From contig JAFZDQ010000033.1 of assembly GCA_017561085.1 (NCBI GenBank), positions 1-64,000 on the forward strand: DNA of 64,000 nt. The letters are read 5' to 3'. Position numbers and translations under genes: made by a program. This document shows, in pieces, positions 31,321 through 40,589 of the stretch. Below the pieces are notes generated by a model. It saw nothing but the letters and a program-made list of their open reading frames with translations. It had not been told where the DNA came from and searched no databases. Source of the stretch: Lachnospiraceae bacterium (GTDB taxonomy: Bacteria; Bacillota; Clostridia; Lachnospirales; Lachnospiraceae). The first letter of the stretch is position 1; every line of letters starts with the position of its first letter.

Positions 31321-34300
31321 TTATTTAAAATATGCCACACCGGATTCGAAGATCTTCAGATCCTGTTCGCCATAAATATTCATGGCTACACCGCTTCCGA
31401 TACGTTCTACATGGGCCATCTTACCAAGACATCTTCCGTCAGGAGAGGTAATACCTTCAATCGCTGCATAAGAACCATTGATATTCCACTCTTCGTCCAT
31501 GGATACCGCACCATTAATATCACAGTACTGGGTAGCAACCTGTCCGTTTGCGAACAGCTTTTCAATCCATTCTGCGGGAGCTACGAAACGACCTTCCCCA
31601 TGGGACGCAGGTGTTGCATATACACCGCCAAGGTTTGCCTGCTGTAACCAGGGAGACTTGTTGGTAACTACTTTGGTATAAACCATCTTGGAAATGTGAC
31701 GGTTAATGGTATTAAAGGTAAGAGTAGGTGAATCTTCCTTCTGTCCTACAATTTCGCCGTAAGGTACAAGACCAAGCTTAATGAGTGCCTGGAAACCGTT
31801 ACAGATACCAAGTGCAAGACCGTCTCTTTCATTTAACAGCTTCATAACTGCTTCTTTAATCTTCGCATTCTGGAATGCGGTTGCAAAGAATTTCGCACTT
31901 CCGTCCGGTTCATCACCGGCAGAGAAACCACCGGGGAACATAATAATCTGTGCATCATTAATATCCTTTTCAAAGGCTTCTACAGATTCACGGATGTCTT
32001 CTGCAGTCATATTCTTAAATACGCGGCTTACTACCTTAGCGCCTGCTTTTTCAAATGCTTTCGTGGTATCGTATTCACAGTTGGTACCGGGGAATACAGG
32101 GATAAATACGGTAGGCTTTGCTACTTTATTCTTGCAAACATAAATCTTATCTGTGCTGTATACGTCAGATGCAACTGCTTCTACACCCTTTTCAGCCTTG
32201 GTAGGGAATACCTTCTCAAGACGGCTCTTCCACGCCTGTAATGCTTCCTCCATGGAAACGGTTGTATCTGCATAAGTAAATGCAGCATCATCGGTAATTG
32301 TGGCAACTACTTTGAAGTTTAATTCATCTGCTTCTAATGCTGCCGCATCTTCATCTGTCATTTCAAGAACGAGATCACCAAGACCGTTCTCAAATAAATC
32401 CTTAGCCTTTAATTCATCGCTGTAAGCAACACCAAGCTGATTACCGAATGCCATCTTGCTTACGCCTGCGAAAAGACCCTTGGAATCAAGTGCATATGCA
32501 GACTTCACCTTACCGTCACGCATCAGCTGTGTAATAAAGCTATAAGTCTTCATTACATGCTCGTAAACGGGAATATCAAATTCATCTTTATCAAACCAGA
32601 ACTGTACCAGCTTATTTCCTGCTTCTTTCAGTTCGGGAGTAATTACATCCTGCTGCTTCGCAACATCAACTGCGAAGGATACCAGTGTAGGAGGAACATC
32701 GATTTCATTGAAGGAACCGGACATACTGTCCTTTCCGCCGATGGAAGGAAGTCCGTAACCAATCTGTGCATCATAAGCACCGAGAAGTGCTGCAAAAGGC
32801 TGGCTCCAACGGCTGGGGTCGGATGTCATCCTACGGAAATATTCCTGGAAAGTGAAACGGATTTTACTGAAATCACCACCGGTAGCCACTACCTTCGCCA
32901 TGGATTCGGTAACTGCATAAACAGCACCATGGTAAGGGCTCCAGGAGGATAAATAAGGATCAAATCCGTAGCTCATCATGGTAACGGTATCTGTCTTTCC
33001 TTTCAAAGTAGGAAGCTTCGCTACCATAGTCTGGGTTTCTGTAAGCTGATATTTTCCGCCATAAGGCATAAGCACACTGGCTGCACCGATGGAGGAGTCA
33101 AACATTTCAACCAGACCCTTCTGGGAACATACATTTAAGTCATTTAATGTCTGTACAAAGGCTTCTTTCACATCGTCTTTAGCAAGTGCTTCTGCAACCG
33201 CAGGAATTGCAATCTGATTTAAGTAATTTTCTTCCTCGGAAGGAATATTTACTACTACATTGGTTTCCTGATGTGCACCGTTGGTATCAAGGAATGCTCT
33301 GGCAATATTAACGATTTCTTTGCCTCTCCATTTCAGAACCAGTCTGGGCTCAGCAGTTACAACCGCAACAGGAACTGCTTCTAAGTTTTCTTCCGCTGCA
33401 TAACCAAGGAAGGTATCTACATCCTTAGGATCTACAACAACTGCCATTCTTTCCTGGGATTCTGAAATTGCAAGTTCTGTTCCGTCAAGACCTGCATATT
33501 TCTTGGGAACTTTATCAAGGTCAACCGTAAGACCTGCTGCAAGTTCACCGATTGCTACGGATACACCGCCTGCACCAAAGTCGTTACATTTCTTAATAAT
33601 CTTACTTACTTCACCGCGTCTGAAAAGTCTCTGGATTTTACGCTCTGTGGGCGCATTACCCTTCTGTACTTCCGCACCGCAGGTTTCGATGGAGCTTTCG
33701 GTATGCACCTTGGAAGAACCGGTTGCACCGCCGCAACCATCTCGTCCGGTACGTCCGCCCAGTAAAATGATGATATCATCGGGATCGGAATTCTCTCTGA
33801 TTACATTTTTACGGGGAGCAGCACCCATTACTGCACCGATTTCCATTCTCTTAGCTACATAATTGGGATGATAAATTTCTTTTACAAATCCGGTTGCCAG
33901 ACCGATCTGGTTACCGTAAGAAGAATAACCGCTTGCTGCACCGCGAACCAGCTTCTTCTGGGACAATTTACCCTTCATGGTTTCTGCTACAGGTACGGTA
34001 GGATCAGCCGCACCGGTTACACGCATTGCCTGATATACATAACCTCTTCCTGAAAGGGGATCACGGATTGCACCGCCAAGACAGGTAGCCGCACCACCGA
34101 AAGGTTCGATTTCCGTAGGATGGTTATGGGTTTCGTTCTTGAAAAATACCAGCCACTCTTCTGTAACAGGGCCATCGCCGTAGTCCATTTCCACAGGCAC
34201 TACAACGGAGCAGGCATTGATTTCATCAGATTCTTCCATATCCTGCAATTTACCGTCTTTTTTCAGTTTACGCATTGCCATCAGTGCCAAATCCATCAGA

Positions 34301-35121
34301 CAAACAAACTTGTCATCTCTGCCTGCGAAGATTTCACTTCTGGTATCCAAATAGCTTGCATAAGTAGTTTCAAGAGGTGTTCTGTAATAACCGTCTTCAA
34401 ACTCAATATTTTTAAGCTCTGTTGAGAATGTAGTATGACGGCAGTGGTCGGACCAATAAGTATCCAGTACTCTGATTTCTGTCATGGAAGGATCTCTGTC
34501 CTCTTCTCCCTTGAAATAATTCTGGATGTGCTGGAAATCCTTAAATGTCATGGCAAGCCCAAGGGAATCATAAAGTTCACGAAGTGCATCTTCGGATAAT
34601 TCCTTAAATCCGTCAAAAATAATTACATCTGCAGGCTCATCATATTCGGTAATTAAAGTTTCAGGCTTCACCATATCGGTTTCCCTGGAGTCTACCGGGT
34701 TGATACAATAAGCTTTTATTTTATCAAATTCATCATCGGAAACATCTCCAACAATCAGATAAGTAACAGCTGTCTTAATAACAGGCTCTTCATCTTCCTT
34801 TAAAAATTTCACACACTGAACGGCAGAATCTGCTCTCTGGTCAAACTGTCCGGGCAAATATTCTACGGAAAATACCTTTCCGTCAGCAGGAATTTCAATG
34901 GTTTCCTGATAAAGAATATCAACCGGCGGTTCAGAAAATACAGTCTTACAAGCTGCTTCAAAAGTAGCATCCGAAATATTTTCCACATCATAGCGGATAA
35001 ATTCACGAACCTCTTTTACACCTGTAATACCGAGATAACTGCCAATTTCTTCCTTCAGTTCCTTTGCTTTTACTGCAAATGGTGCTTTCTTTTCTACATA
35101 GATACGTTTTACGTTTCCCAT
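31321..35121 (-). CDS. purL: Phosphoribosylformylglycinamidine synthase, single-chain PurL
   Basis: The 1266-aa enzyme combines the FGAM synthase core and a glutaminase domain in one chain, unlike the separate PurS/PurL/PurQ of Bacillus. The core has NETHNHPTEI, GGAATCLGG and GGKDSMSG. The C-terminal glutaminase has PGTNCEYDT, FPGGFSAGDE and GICNGFQALIKLGL with the nucleophile Cys. It makes FGAM in the fourth step of purine synthesis. The ATG is 15 bases from the nearest Shine-Dalgarno GGAGG, an unusual distance; an ATG-AAT-TAA mini-frame lies between them. Confidence 0.97.
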   Translation of the reverse strand: MGNVKRIYVEKKAPFAVKAKELKEEIGSYLGITGVKEVREFIRYDVENISDATFEAACKTVFSEPPVDILYQETIEIPADGKVFSVEYLPGQFDQRADSAVQCVKFLKEDEEPVIKTAVTYLIVGDVSDDEFDKIKAYCINPVDSRETDMVKPETLITEYDEPADVIIFDGFKELSEDALRELYDSLGLAMTFKDFQHIQNYFKGEEDRDPSMTEIRVLDTYWSDHCRHTTFSTELKNIEFEDGYYRTPLETTYASYLDTRSEIFAGRDDKFVCLMDLALMAMRKLKKDGKLQDMEESDEINACSVVVPVEMDYGDGPVTEEWLVFFKNETHNHPTEIEPFGGAATCLGGAIRDPLSGRGYVYQAMRVTGAADPTVPVAETMKGKLSQKKLVRGAASGYSSYGNQIGLATGFVKEIYHPNYVAKRMEIGAVMGAAPRKNVIRENSDPDDIIILLGGRTGRDGCGGATGSSKVHTESSIETCGAEVQKGNAPTERKIQRLFRRGEVSKIIKKCNDFGAGGVSVAIGELAAGLTVDLDKVPKKYAGLDGTELAISESQERMAVVVDPKDVDTFLGYAAEENLEAVPVAVVTAEPRLVLKWRGKEIVNIARAFLDTNGAHQETNVVVNIPSEEENYLNQIAIPAVAEALAKDDVKEAFVQTLNDLNVCSQKGLVEMFDSSIGAASVLMPYGGKYQLTETQTMVAKLPTLKGKTDTVTMMSYGFDPYLSSWSPYHGAVYAVTESMAKVVATGGDFSKIRFTFQEYFRRMTSDPSRWSQPFAALLGAYDAQIGYGLPSIGGKDSMSGSFNEIDVPPTLVSFAVDVAKQQDVITPELKEAGNKLVQFWFDKDEFDIPVYEHVMKTYSFITQLMRDGKVKSAYALDSKGLFAGVSKMAFGNQLGVAYSDELKAKDLFENGLGDLVLEMTDEDAAALEADELNFKVVATITDDAAFTYADTTVSMEEALQAWKSRLEKVFPTKAEKGVEAVASDVYSTDKIYVCKNKVAKPTVFIPVFPGTNCEYDTTKAFEKAGAKVVSRVFKNMTAEDIRESVEAFEKDINDAQIIMFPGGFSAGDEPDGSAKFFATAFQNAKIKEAVMKLLNERDGLALGICNGFQALIKLGLVPYGEIVGQKEDSPTLTFNTINRHISKMVYTKVVTNKSPWLQQANLGGVYATPASHGEGRFVAPAEWIEKLFANGQVATQYCDINGAVSMDEEWNINGSYAAIEGITSPDGRCLGKMAHVERIGSGVAMNIYGEQDLKIFESGVAYFK

Positions 35122-35182
35122 GGTGAATTAATTCATCCTCCGTTTATTATTTTGTATGGTTTCGCATAGTTTCCACTAATAC

Positions 35183-35210
35183 ATTATACCGAAACTTCTT
35201 CTTTTTGCAA
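35183..35210 (-). promoter_or_regulatory. Promoter of purL
   Basis: On the minus strand TTGCAA (35210-35205), a 16-base spacer and a perfect TATAAT (35188-35183). No riboswitch fits in the ~55-base leader. Confidence 0.8.
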
Positions 35211-35218
35211 TGCTAATA

Positions 35219-35251
35219 TAAAAAACTTCAAGAAATTCTTGAAGTTTTTCT
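35219..35251 (-). terminator. Terminator after the TetR gene
   Basis: A ~13-bp stem (AAAAACTTCAAGA / TCTTGAAGTTTTT) with flanking T runs; it works on the minus strand and possibly both. Confidence 0.82.
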
Positions 35252-35256
35252 TTCAT

Positions 35257-35841
35257 TTATTCATCAGCAACGAGACCCTGCATGATATAAAGAATTTCAC
35301 GGTCTACCGCTGCTTCCGTAATTCCCCTGGTCAGGGATGCAATCTTAAGACCTTCTAAAACATACATGATATTGCTGGCTGCACCTCTTGCATCCTCACA
35401 ATAAAACTCGCCGCTTTCCACGCCGGCTTCAATCAGTTTCCTGATAATCGTCACCGCAGAGTCAAACTGCTTTCTTAAGGGATGGCTCCTTCCGTCCTTC
35501 TCATGTATGAAATAATACTCATACGCCGCTCTGGAAAGACCTTTCTTCTTATTTAATAATTCTTTCTTCTGTTCTTTTAAAAAGAGGGCCAAAATATCAG
35601 ACGGGCCGGCACCTTCTGCAATCCCTGCCTCAAAAATATCATCCGTCTCCTGCTCTTCCAATTTTAAAACTTCCCTGAAAATCTCTCCGGTATCGGCAAA
35701 ATACAGATACAAACCGCCTCTGCTGATTTCACAGGCATCTACGATATCCTTCATGGTAACCGCCAAAAAGCCTTTGTCCATAAAGACCCTGCGGGCCGTC
35801 TCCAATATATACTTTTTCTTTTGTACCGACTTCTCGCTCAT
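35257..35841 (-). CDS. TetR-family transcriptional regulator
   Basis: The 194-aa protein has the N-terminal TetR HTH (ILETARRVFMDKGFLAVTMKDIVDACEISRGGLYLYF) and a helical ligand/dimer domain. It probably regulates its own operon or the divergent MFS transporter; this is inferred from position only. GGAG lies about 11 bases before the ATG. It follows the DUF6508-like gene by 14 bases. Confidence 0.92.
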   Translation of the reverse strand: MSEKSVQKKKYILETARRVFMDKGFLAVTMKDIVDACEISRGGLYLYFADTGEIFREVLKLEEQETDDIFEAGIAEGAGPSDILALFLKEQKKELLNKKKGLSRAAYEYYFIHEKDGRSHPLRKQFDSAVTIIRKLIEAGVESGEFYCEDARGAASNIMYVLEGLKIASLTRGITEAAVDREILYIMQGLVADE

Positions 35842-35855
35842 AAAACTACCTACTC

Positions 35856-36323
35856 CTATGCCAGCGGTTCATCCCAAACTTCCAGCAATTCCTTAATCTT
35901 CGATAATGCATGGAAATACACGCCGTTTTCAACGCCTTCCGGCCACAAATATCCCTTGGTCATTCCGCCAAGCACATATTTCGTCAAAATGCCCACAACG
36001 GCATCCATATCCTTCAGCTGTGCATTTTCGATAAATGTAAGTTCATCCTGTGCATTTCTGATATTGTTCATGGAATATACATAAACATAGTTTCTGTCCA
36101 TCAGCCCGGTGGCATTCATTTCCTTCACAAAAGAAAGAACGGTAGGTTCATATACCGGAATCGGCATGGAAGCTACAGGTGAATCATTTCCCTGATAGGT
36201 CCGCGTCGTTTTCGTTCCGAGTTTCTGTTCAAACCACGGAATATAGCGGAATAACTGATCAAACTTTCCGCGATATTTTTCAATAAGTTCCTTACGATAC
36301 AGATTTTCGTTCTCGATAGCCAT
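35856..36323 (-). CDS. DUF6508-like hypothetical protein
   Basis: The ~155-aa soluble protein has FRYIPWFEQKL at the N-terminus, then VYEPTVLSFVKEMNATGLMD and a C-terminal TKYVLGGMTKGYLWPEGVENGVYFHALSKIKEL. This pattern recalls DUF6508, a family of unknown function. I chose ATG 36323 with GGAAGG ~10 bases upstream; a TTG at 36329 is also possible. It is the first gene of a two-gene unit with the TetR regulator and divergent from the MFS gene. Confidence 0.75.
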   Translation of the reverse strand: MAIENENLYRKELIEKYRGKFDQLFRYIPWFEQKLGTKTTRTYQGNDSPVASMPIPVYEPTVLSFVKEMNATGLMDRNYVYVYSMNNIRNAQDELTFIENAQLKDMDAVVGILTKYVLGGMTKGYLWPEGVENGVYFHALSKIKELLEVWDEPLA

Positions 36324-36443
36324 ACGCAATATTCCTTCCTCTATTTATATGATTATCTTAATATGTAAAAACCACTTGCATTTATTTTACCATAAAATAG
36401 GGAAATGTACACCGAAAAATACACAAAATCCTTTGGAATTCTA

Positions 36444-36471
36444 TTGAAAATCCCATTCTTCGTTGTATAAT
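36444..36471 (+). promoter_or_regulatory. Promoter of the OFA-type MFS gene
   Basis: TTGAAA at 36444-36449, a 16-base spacer and a perfect TATAAT at 36466-36471. Confidence 0.78.
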
Positions 36472-36527
36472 GGTATGTAGACAAATTATAAGCAAAAATA
36501 AAATTATATGAGAAAGTGAGAGCTATC

Positions 36528-37811
36528 ATGAAAAAATTACCTCAAAACAAATGGGTAAGAGCTGCGATACCCGCTTTATTACTCCACTGCAGCATCGGTA
36601 CCGTTTACTGCTGGTCCATCTTCAGCCAGGAAATCGCTGATTACATCGGTTTCTCCAAAGGCGCTACCGAATGGGCATTCAGTTTTGCAATTTTCTTCCT
36701 TGGTATGTCAGCAGCATTCCTTGGAGACGTAGTTGAAAAAGACATTCACAAATCTTCCCTGATTGCTACCATCTGCTTTGCAGCAGGTATGGCAGGAACC
36801 GGCTTATTCATCTGGATTGGCGGTAAGAATCCCGGAAGCATTGTTGCACTTCTCGGCATTTACCTTTGCTATGGTTTAATTATGGGAATCGGTCTTGGTA
36901 CAGGTTACCTTTCCCCCGTAAAAACCCTGATGCTTTGGTTCCAGGACCGTAAGGGTCTTGCTACCGGTCTTGCAGTTGCAGGCTTCGGTGCAGCAAAGGC
37001 AATCGCAAGCCCTATCATGCAGTCTCTGCTTGCTTCTCTTGGCGAAGGCGGCATCTGGAAAATGTTCTTAATTCTTGCAGTTGTTTACTTTGTAATGATG
37101 TTCGTAGGTCACCTTCTTCTTGCAAAACCTGAAGGATGGCACGAACCCGCTACCAAAGAAAAAGGCGCAAGCGCTATGGATGTTATCAAATCCAAACCTG
37201 TTACCTTCATTGGTATCTGGTTAATGTTCTACTTAAATATTACCTGTGGTCTTGCTTTAATCTCCCAGGAAAAAATGATCATCAAATGTTTAGGCCTCGG
37301 TTCCATCGTAGGTATCCTCTCTTCCATAACCGCAATCTTCAATGCAGGCGGACGTCTCGGATTCTCAGCTTGGGCTGATACCTTCAAGGACAGAAACACC
37401 ATTTACAAAATCATCTTCATTCTTTCCATCGTTTCTACCGGTCTTGTTGTAGTAACACAGGGTATCACCGATATGGGACAGAATGTTGTACTTATGATTC
37501 TTGTATTAATTCTCTTATTTGTTGTTAATGCATGTTACGGCGGCGGATTCAGTAATGTTCCCACATTGCTTTCTGACCACTACGGAATGAAGAATATCAG
37601 TGCTATCCATGGTATTACCCTTTCTGCTTGGGCAATTGCAGGTCTTACAGGTAACCAGCTTGCAGCTTGGATTGTATCCCATACAGGTACTCCCGATGCA
37701 GCAACAAACCCTGTTGGTTATCAGACTGTATTATACGTAACCTTAGCACTTTACATAGTTGCAGCTATCATCAGTTTCACCATGATTGGTAAAAAAAGTG
37801 CTGACGAATAA
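36528..37811 (+). CDS. OFA-family MFS transporter (oxalate/formate antiporter-like)
   Basis: The 427-aa protein has 12 predicted membrane helices and the OFA signatures: an N-terminal IPALLLHCSIGTVYCWSIF helix, GLGTGYLSPVKTLMLWFQDRKGLATG in the middle of the first half, and a second half starting IGIWLMFYLNITCGL. OFA members exchange small carboxylates; the substrate here is unknown. I prefer the ATG at 36528 to the GTG at 36516. It is divergent from the DUF6508-TetR unit, which may regulate it. Confidence 0.92.
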   Translation: MKKLPQNKWVRAAIPALLLHCSIGTVYCWSIFSQEIADYIGFSKGATEWAFSFAIFFLGMSAAFLGDVVEKDIHKSSLIATICFAAGMAGTGLFIWIGGKNPGSIVALLGIYLCYGLIMGIGLGTGYLSPVKTLMLWFQDRKGLATGLAVAGFGAAKAIASPIMQSLLASLGEGGIWKMFLILAVVYFVMMFVGHLLLAKPEGWHEPATKEKGASAMDVIKSKPVTFIGIWLMFYLNITCGLALISQEKMIIKCLGLGSIVGILSSITAIFNAGGRLGFSAWADTFKDRNTIYKIIFILSIVSTGLVVVTQGITDMGQNVVLMILVLILLFVVNACYGGGFSNVPTLLSDHYGMKNISAIHGITLSAWAIAGLTGNQLAAWIVSHTGTPDAATNPVGYQTVLYVTLALYIVAAIISFTMIGKKSADE

Positions 37812-37823
37812 TAAAAAAATGAT

Positions 37824-37962
37824 GGAATTCTTCTAGTTTGCTAATATATTTTTATTTGTTCTCAAAATAGTTATAGATTTTCGATAATTTTCGCAATATA
37901 ATAACATCAGAGTTGATAAACGGAAATCAACTCTGGCTAATTAGCAATTCCGGAAGAATTCC
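37824..37962. ncRNA. Structured intergenic element, three-way-junction fold (unknown class)
   Basis: Two long-range helices close the element: GGAATTCTTC (37824-37833) with GAAGAATTCC (37953-37962), and TTGCTAAT (37838-37845) with ATTAGCAA (37940-37947). Inside lie a weaker hairpin (GTTAT 37870-37874 with ATAAC 37901-37905) and a perfect 10-bp hairpin (CAGAGTTGAT / ATCAACTCTG, 37908-37935). A terminator follows on the plus strand. I do not recognise an RNA family. It could instead be a MITE-like element with terminal inverted repeats. The strand is unproven; the plus strand is favoured by the terminator. Confidence 0.5.
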
Positions 37963-37976
37963 CCTTTTACACAAGC

Positions 37977-38010
37977 AAAAAGTCCAAGATTTATTCTTGG
38001 GCTTTTTGTT
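37977..38010 (+). terminator. Terminator after the structured element
   Basis: AAAAAGTCCAAGA pairs with TCTTGGGCTTTTT (one G-U) around a 5-nt loop, followed by GTTTTATTTTC. It could end the MFS transcript or the structured RNA. Confidence 0.85.
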
Positions 38011-38065
38011 TTATTTTCAAATATGATATATAAACCAAAAGAAGTCAATATTTAGTAAATACATA

Positions 38066-38095
38066 TTGCAATACCTGTTTCTTTTACGTTATACT
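38066..38095 (+). promoter_or_regulatory. Promoter of the LacI-family gene
   Basis: TTGCAA at 38066-38071, an 18-base spacer and TATACT at 38090-38095, about 45 bases before the GTG start. With the structured element and terminator this accounts for the 37812-38139 gap. Confidence 0.7.
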
Positions 38096-38139
38096 ATTTT
38101 ATATATGGATTACTATATTTATCAGAAAGAGGTAACTGT

Positions 38140-39150
38140 GTGGCTACTATTAAAGATATCGCTGCTAAACTCGGCATCTCCATCAGTACCGTTTCCAAAG
38201 GATTAAACGGTGCCAGTGATGTCAGTTCAGAAATGCGCCAGTTAATTTTAGATACTGCCGTTGAAATGGGCTATACTACCAAACGAATGAAAAAGGATGC
38301 ATACAAAAAGCTTTGTGTTTTTGTTGCCAACATAAATTATGAATCTCCCAGTGACTTCGGCTACGAGGTTGTTCTGGGCTTTAAGCAGGCTGCCAGCCGT
38401 GATAACTGGAATATCAATATTATGCAATTAACCAAGGAATTCCAGGCCCAGGAAAAGTATGATACCTATATGCTCAAAAACGGCTATTCAGGCAGTTTCA
38501 TCCTTTGTCTCTCTCCTGATGATCCGTGGTTTGAACAGGTATCCGGGACGAAAATCTCAACTGCCCTTTTTGACAGCTATATAAAGAAGAATTCTCATGT
38601 TGCCTACGTGGGCACAGACAGCTCTGAAGGCATTGAAGACGCGATTGACCACCTTACCCATCTGGGACATACGAAAATAGCCTTTATCAACGGTAACCGT
38701 CCTTCCATGGTTACGGAACAGCGTGGAGAGGCTTATTATGATTCTATGCGGGCACACCAACTGCCCATTAACGAAAAACTAATTGCTTATGCCAGCTATC
38801 ATCAGGATGAACTTTCCAAATGCTCTGGCCAAATTGTGGAGAACCTCCTCAAAGAAGGCGCAACCGCAATTGCATGTGCTACCGATATGATTGCACACCA
38901 GACCATCCGGGAATGTAAGAAATTAGGCTACCGTGTGCCGGAGGATGTCAGCATTGTGGGGTTTGATGATATACCGATATCTGCTTATACCGTTCCTCCG
39001 CTGACCACCATCCGTCAGGATCGGATTGAATTAGGTAAAAGCGGCTATATGGCTCTTTTAAGTTTAATGAATCATGTATCCATCAGCAAAAACTTATTAC
39101 GTCCGCAATTAATTATTCGAAATTCTACAGAAAAGGTTGTTGACAAATAA
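38140..39150 (+). CDS. LacI-family transcriptional regulator
   Basis: The 336-aa protein has the LacI HTH (TIKDIAAKLGISISTVSKGLNG) with the hinge helix, then a periplasmic-binding-protein-like sensor domain (GTDSSEGIEDAIDHLTHLGHTKIAFINGN and VSIVGFDDIPIS). It starts at GTG 38140 with GAGG upstream. The ligand and targets are unknown. Its last codons contain the -35 box of the tRNA-Trp promoter. Confidence 0.93.
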   Translation: MATIKDIAAKLGISISTVSKGLNGASDVSSEMRQLILDTAVEMGYTTKRMKKDAYKKLCVFVANINYESPSDFGYEVVLGFKQAASRDNWNINIMQLTKEFQAQEKYDTYMLKNGYSGSFILCLSPDDPWFEQVSGTKISTALFDSYIKKNSHVAYVGTDSSEGIEDAIDHLTHLGHTKIAFINGNRPSMVTEQRGEAYYDSMRAHQLPINEKLIAYASYHQDELSKCSGQIVENLLKEGATAIACATDMIAHQTIRECKKLGYRVPEDVSIVGFDDIPISAYTVPPLTTIRQDRIELGKSGYMALLSLMNHVSISKNLLRPQLIIRNSTEKVVDK

Positions 39151-39168
39151 ATATATATATTATATAAT
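39140..39168 (+). promoter_or_regulatory. Promoter of tRNA-Trp
   Basis: A perfect TTGACA at 39140-39145, a 17-base AT spacer and a perfect TATAAT at 39163-39168. The -35 box lies inside the last codons of the LacI-family gene. Confidence 0.88.
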
Positions 39169-39200
39169 AGCATTCGGTGGTTTTAATAAATCACTTGAAT

Positions 39201-39271
39201 AGGGGCATAGTTCAAAGGTAGAACAGCGGTCTCCAAAACCGTCGATGTGGGTTCGATTCCTACTGCCCCTG
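39201..39271 (+). tRNA. tRNA-Trp (anticodon CCA)
   Basis: The 71-nt cloverleaf has acceptor AGGGGCA/TGCCCCT with discriminator G, D stem GTTC/GAAC, anticodon stem GCGGT/ACCGT with loop CTCCAAA (anticodon CCA), and T stem GTGGG/CCTAC. The 3' CCA is not encoded. It has an ideal promoter upstream. Confidence 0.96.
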
Positions 39272-39312
39272 TTATTTTTTTACCCAAAATTAAAACCGTA
39301 TTAACTGCAATG

Positions 39313-39340
39313 AAAAAGGAGACTTAATAGTCTCCTTTTT
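39313..39340. terminator. Bidirectional terminator
   Basis: A perfect 12-bp stem (AAAAAGGAGACT / AGTCTCCTTTTT) with a TAAT loop lies between tRNA-Trp and the convergent LCP gene and touches the LCP stop codon. Confidence 0.88.
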
Positions 39341-40455
39341 TACTGGATGTAATCCTTTGTATTCGTTTCTATTTGGGCACTGAAGCTCTTTAATTCTTTC
39401 GAAGGCTCATATGCTTCATCTGCAAACAATAAGGCATGTAATTCCCTTACATTTTCTTCTAAGGTATTTGCCACCAGACAGGAACCTTCCGTGCCGATAT
39501 TCGCACCGCTTAAATGGTTCATAAAGGGAAATCCTTCACTGACTGTCACATGATAGTCCCCAACCATTCCCAGTACCTCCATCACATCCTCTATATCCAC
39601 GGAGGTATTGATATAAGGTACTACAGCATTCAGGGTTGCGGATAATTCGCTTACGGACGCTGTTTTTGCTTTTTCAAGCATGGCCGCTAACACCGTTCTC
39701 TGGCGCTCCGTACGGGCGAAATCATTTCCTACATGTCTGATTCTGCAATAGGCAGTAGCCTGCAGGCCGTTCAATGTCTGTAATCCGGCTTCCGTCACCG
39801 GAATATAGTCTTCTCCGGCAGATGCCGTAAAATGCTTTCCGTCTTCACTGGTACCAACCATACTGATCTGATAATTATTCAGATGCTGTATCTCGGCTTC
39901 CGTCACATCTATTTCCACACCGCCAAGCGCATTAATGGCTTCTACCAACCCGTCAAAACCAACGGTCACATAATCCGTTATATACAGGTCCGTATTCATG
40001 TTAATCATACTAAGCGCCTGTTCGGGACCACCCAATGCGTATGCTACATTACATTTACGGTATGTATCATTTCCCACATTCAGATAGGTATCCCTGTAGA
40101 TGGAAACCAGCTTTATTTCGTGCGTATCCATATCTACGGAACAAATCATTATGGTATCGCTTCTGTTTCCTTTACCAAGATTACCGTCTCTGGCATCCAC
40201 ACCAAAGAATGCAATATTGTAAACTCCTGTATATTTGCTTTCCTCTTTCTGTTCCACAGAGGATGTTACTTCCTTCTTTACTTCTTCATTCACTACGATT
40301 TTTTCTTCATCAAGATTCACCTTCTCGATGCCGTCTTCGCCTGTGATTTTCAGTGTTGCAAGTAAAATACCGATTGCTGCCACAAGTACTACTATTTCTA
40401 GGATTAACAATGGGAGATTCTTCACCCATTTCTTTCTGCCCATAACATATACCAT
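39340..40455 (-). CDS. LytR-CpsA-Psr (LCP) family protein
   Basis: The 371-aa protein has one N-terminal membrane helix (PLLILEIVVLVAAIGILLATL) and an extracytoplasmic LCP domain with FFGVDARDGNLGKGNRSDTIM and LVSIYRDTYL, including the conserved basic and acidic residues that bind polyprenyl phosphate. Family members attach teichoic acids or other glycopolymers to peptidoglycan. The start could be ATG 40455 or 40443. No glycopolymer genes lie nearby. Confidence 0.92.
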   Translation of the reverse strand: MVYVMGRKKWVKNLPLLILEIVVLVAAIGILLATLKITGEDGIEKVNLDEEKIVVNEEVKKEVTSSVEQKEESKYTGVYNIAFFGVDARDGNLGKGNRSDTIMICSVDMDTHEIKLVSIYRDTYLNVGNDTYRKCNVAYALGGPEQALSMINMNTDLYITDYVTVGFDGLVEAINALGGVEIDVTEAEIQHLNNYQISMVGTSEDGKHFTASAGEDYIPVTEAGLQTLNGLQATAYCRIRHVGNDFARTERQRTVLAAMLEKAKTASVSELSATLNAVVPYINTSVDIEDVMEVLGMVGDYHVTVSEGFPFMNHLSGANIGTEGSCLVANTLEENVRELHALLFADEAYEPSKELKSFSAQIETNTKDYIQ

Positions 40456-40589
40456 GCCTTTCTCTTCCGGGAAATAACACCCGAAATCAAATCCTGTTCT
40501 ATCTTACCACAAAGTAATTATTTTGAATAGGAAAAAAGTGTAATTTTTTAAGTTTTTTTGAATTTTCTTGCAAAAATGTCATACTTTTG

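Noticed and set aside
37824..37962. 6S RNA or retron msr-msd
   Set aside because: 6S RNA is longer and has one rod with a central bubble, not a three-way junction. A retron needs a reverse transcriptase gene, and none is nearby.
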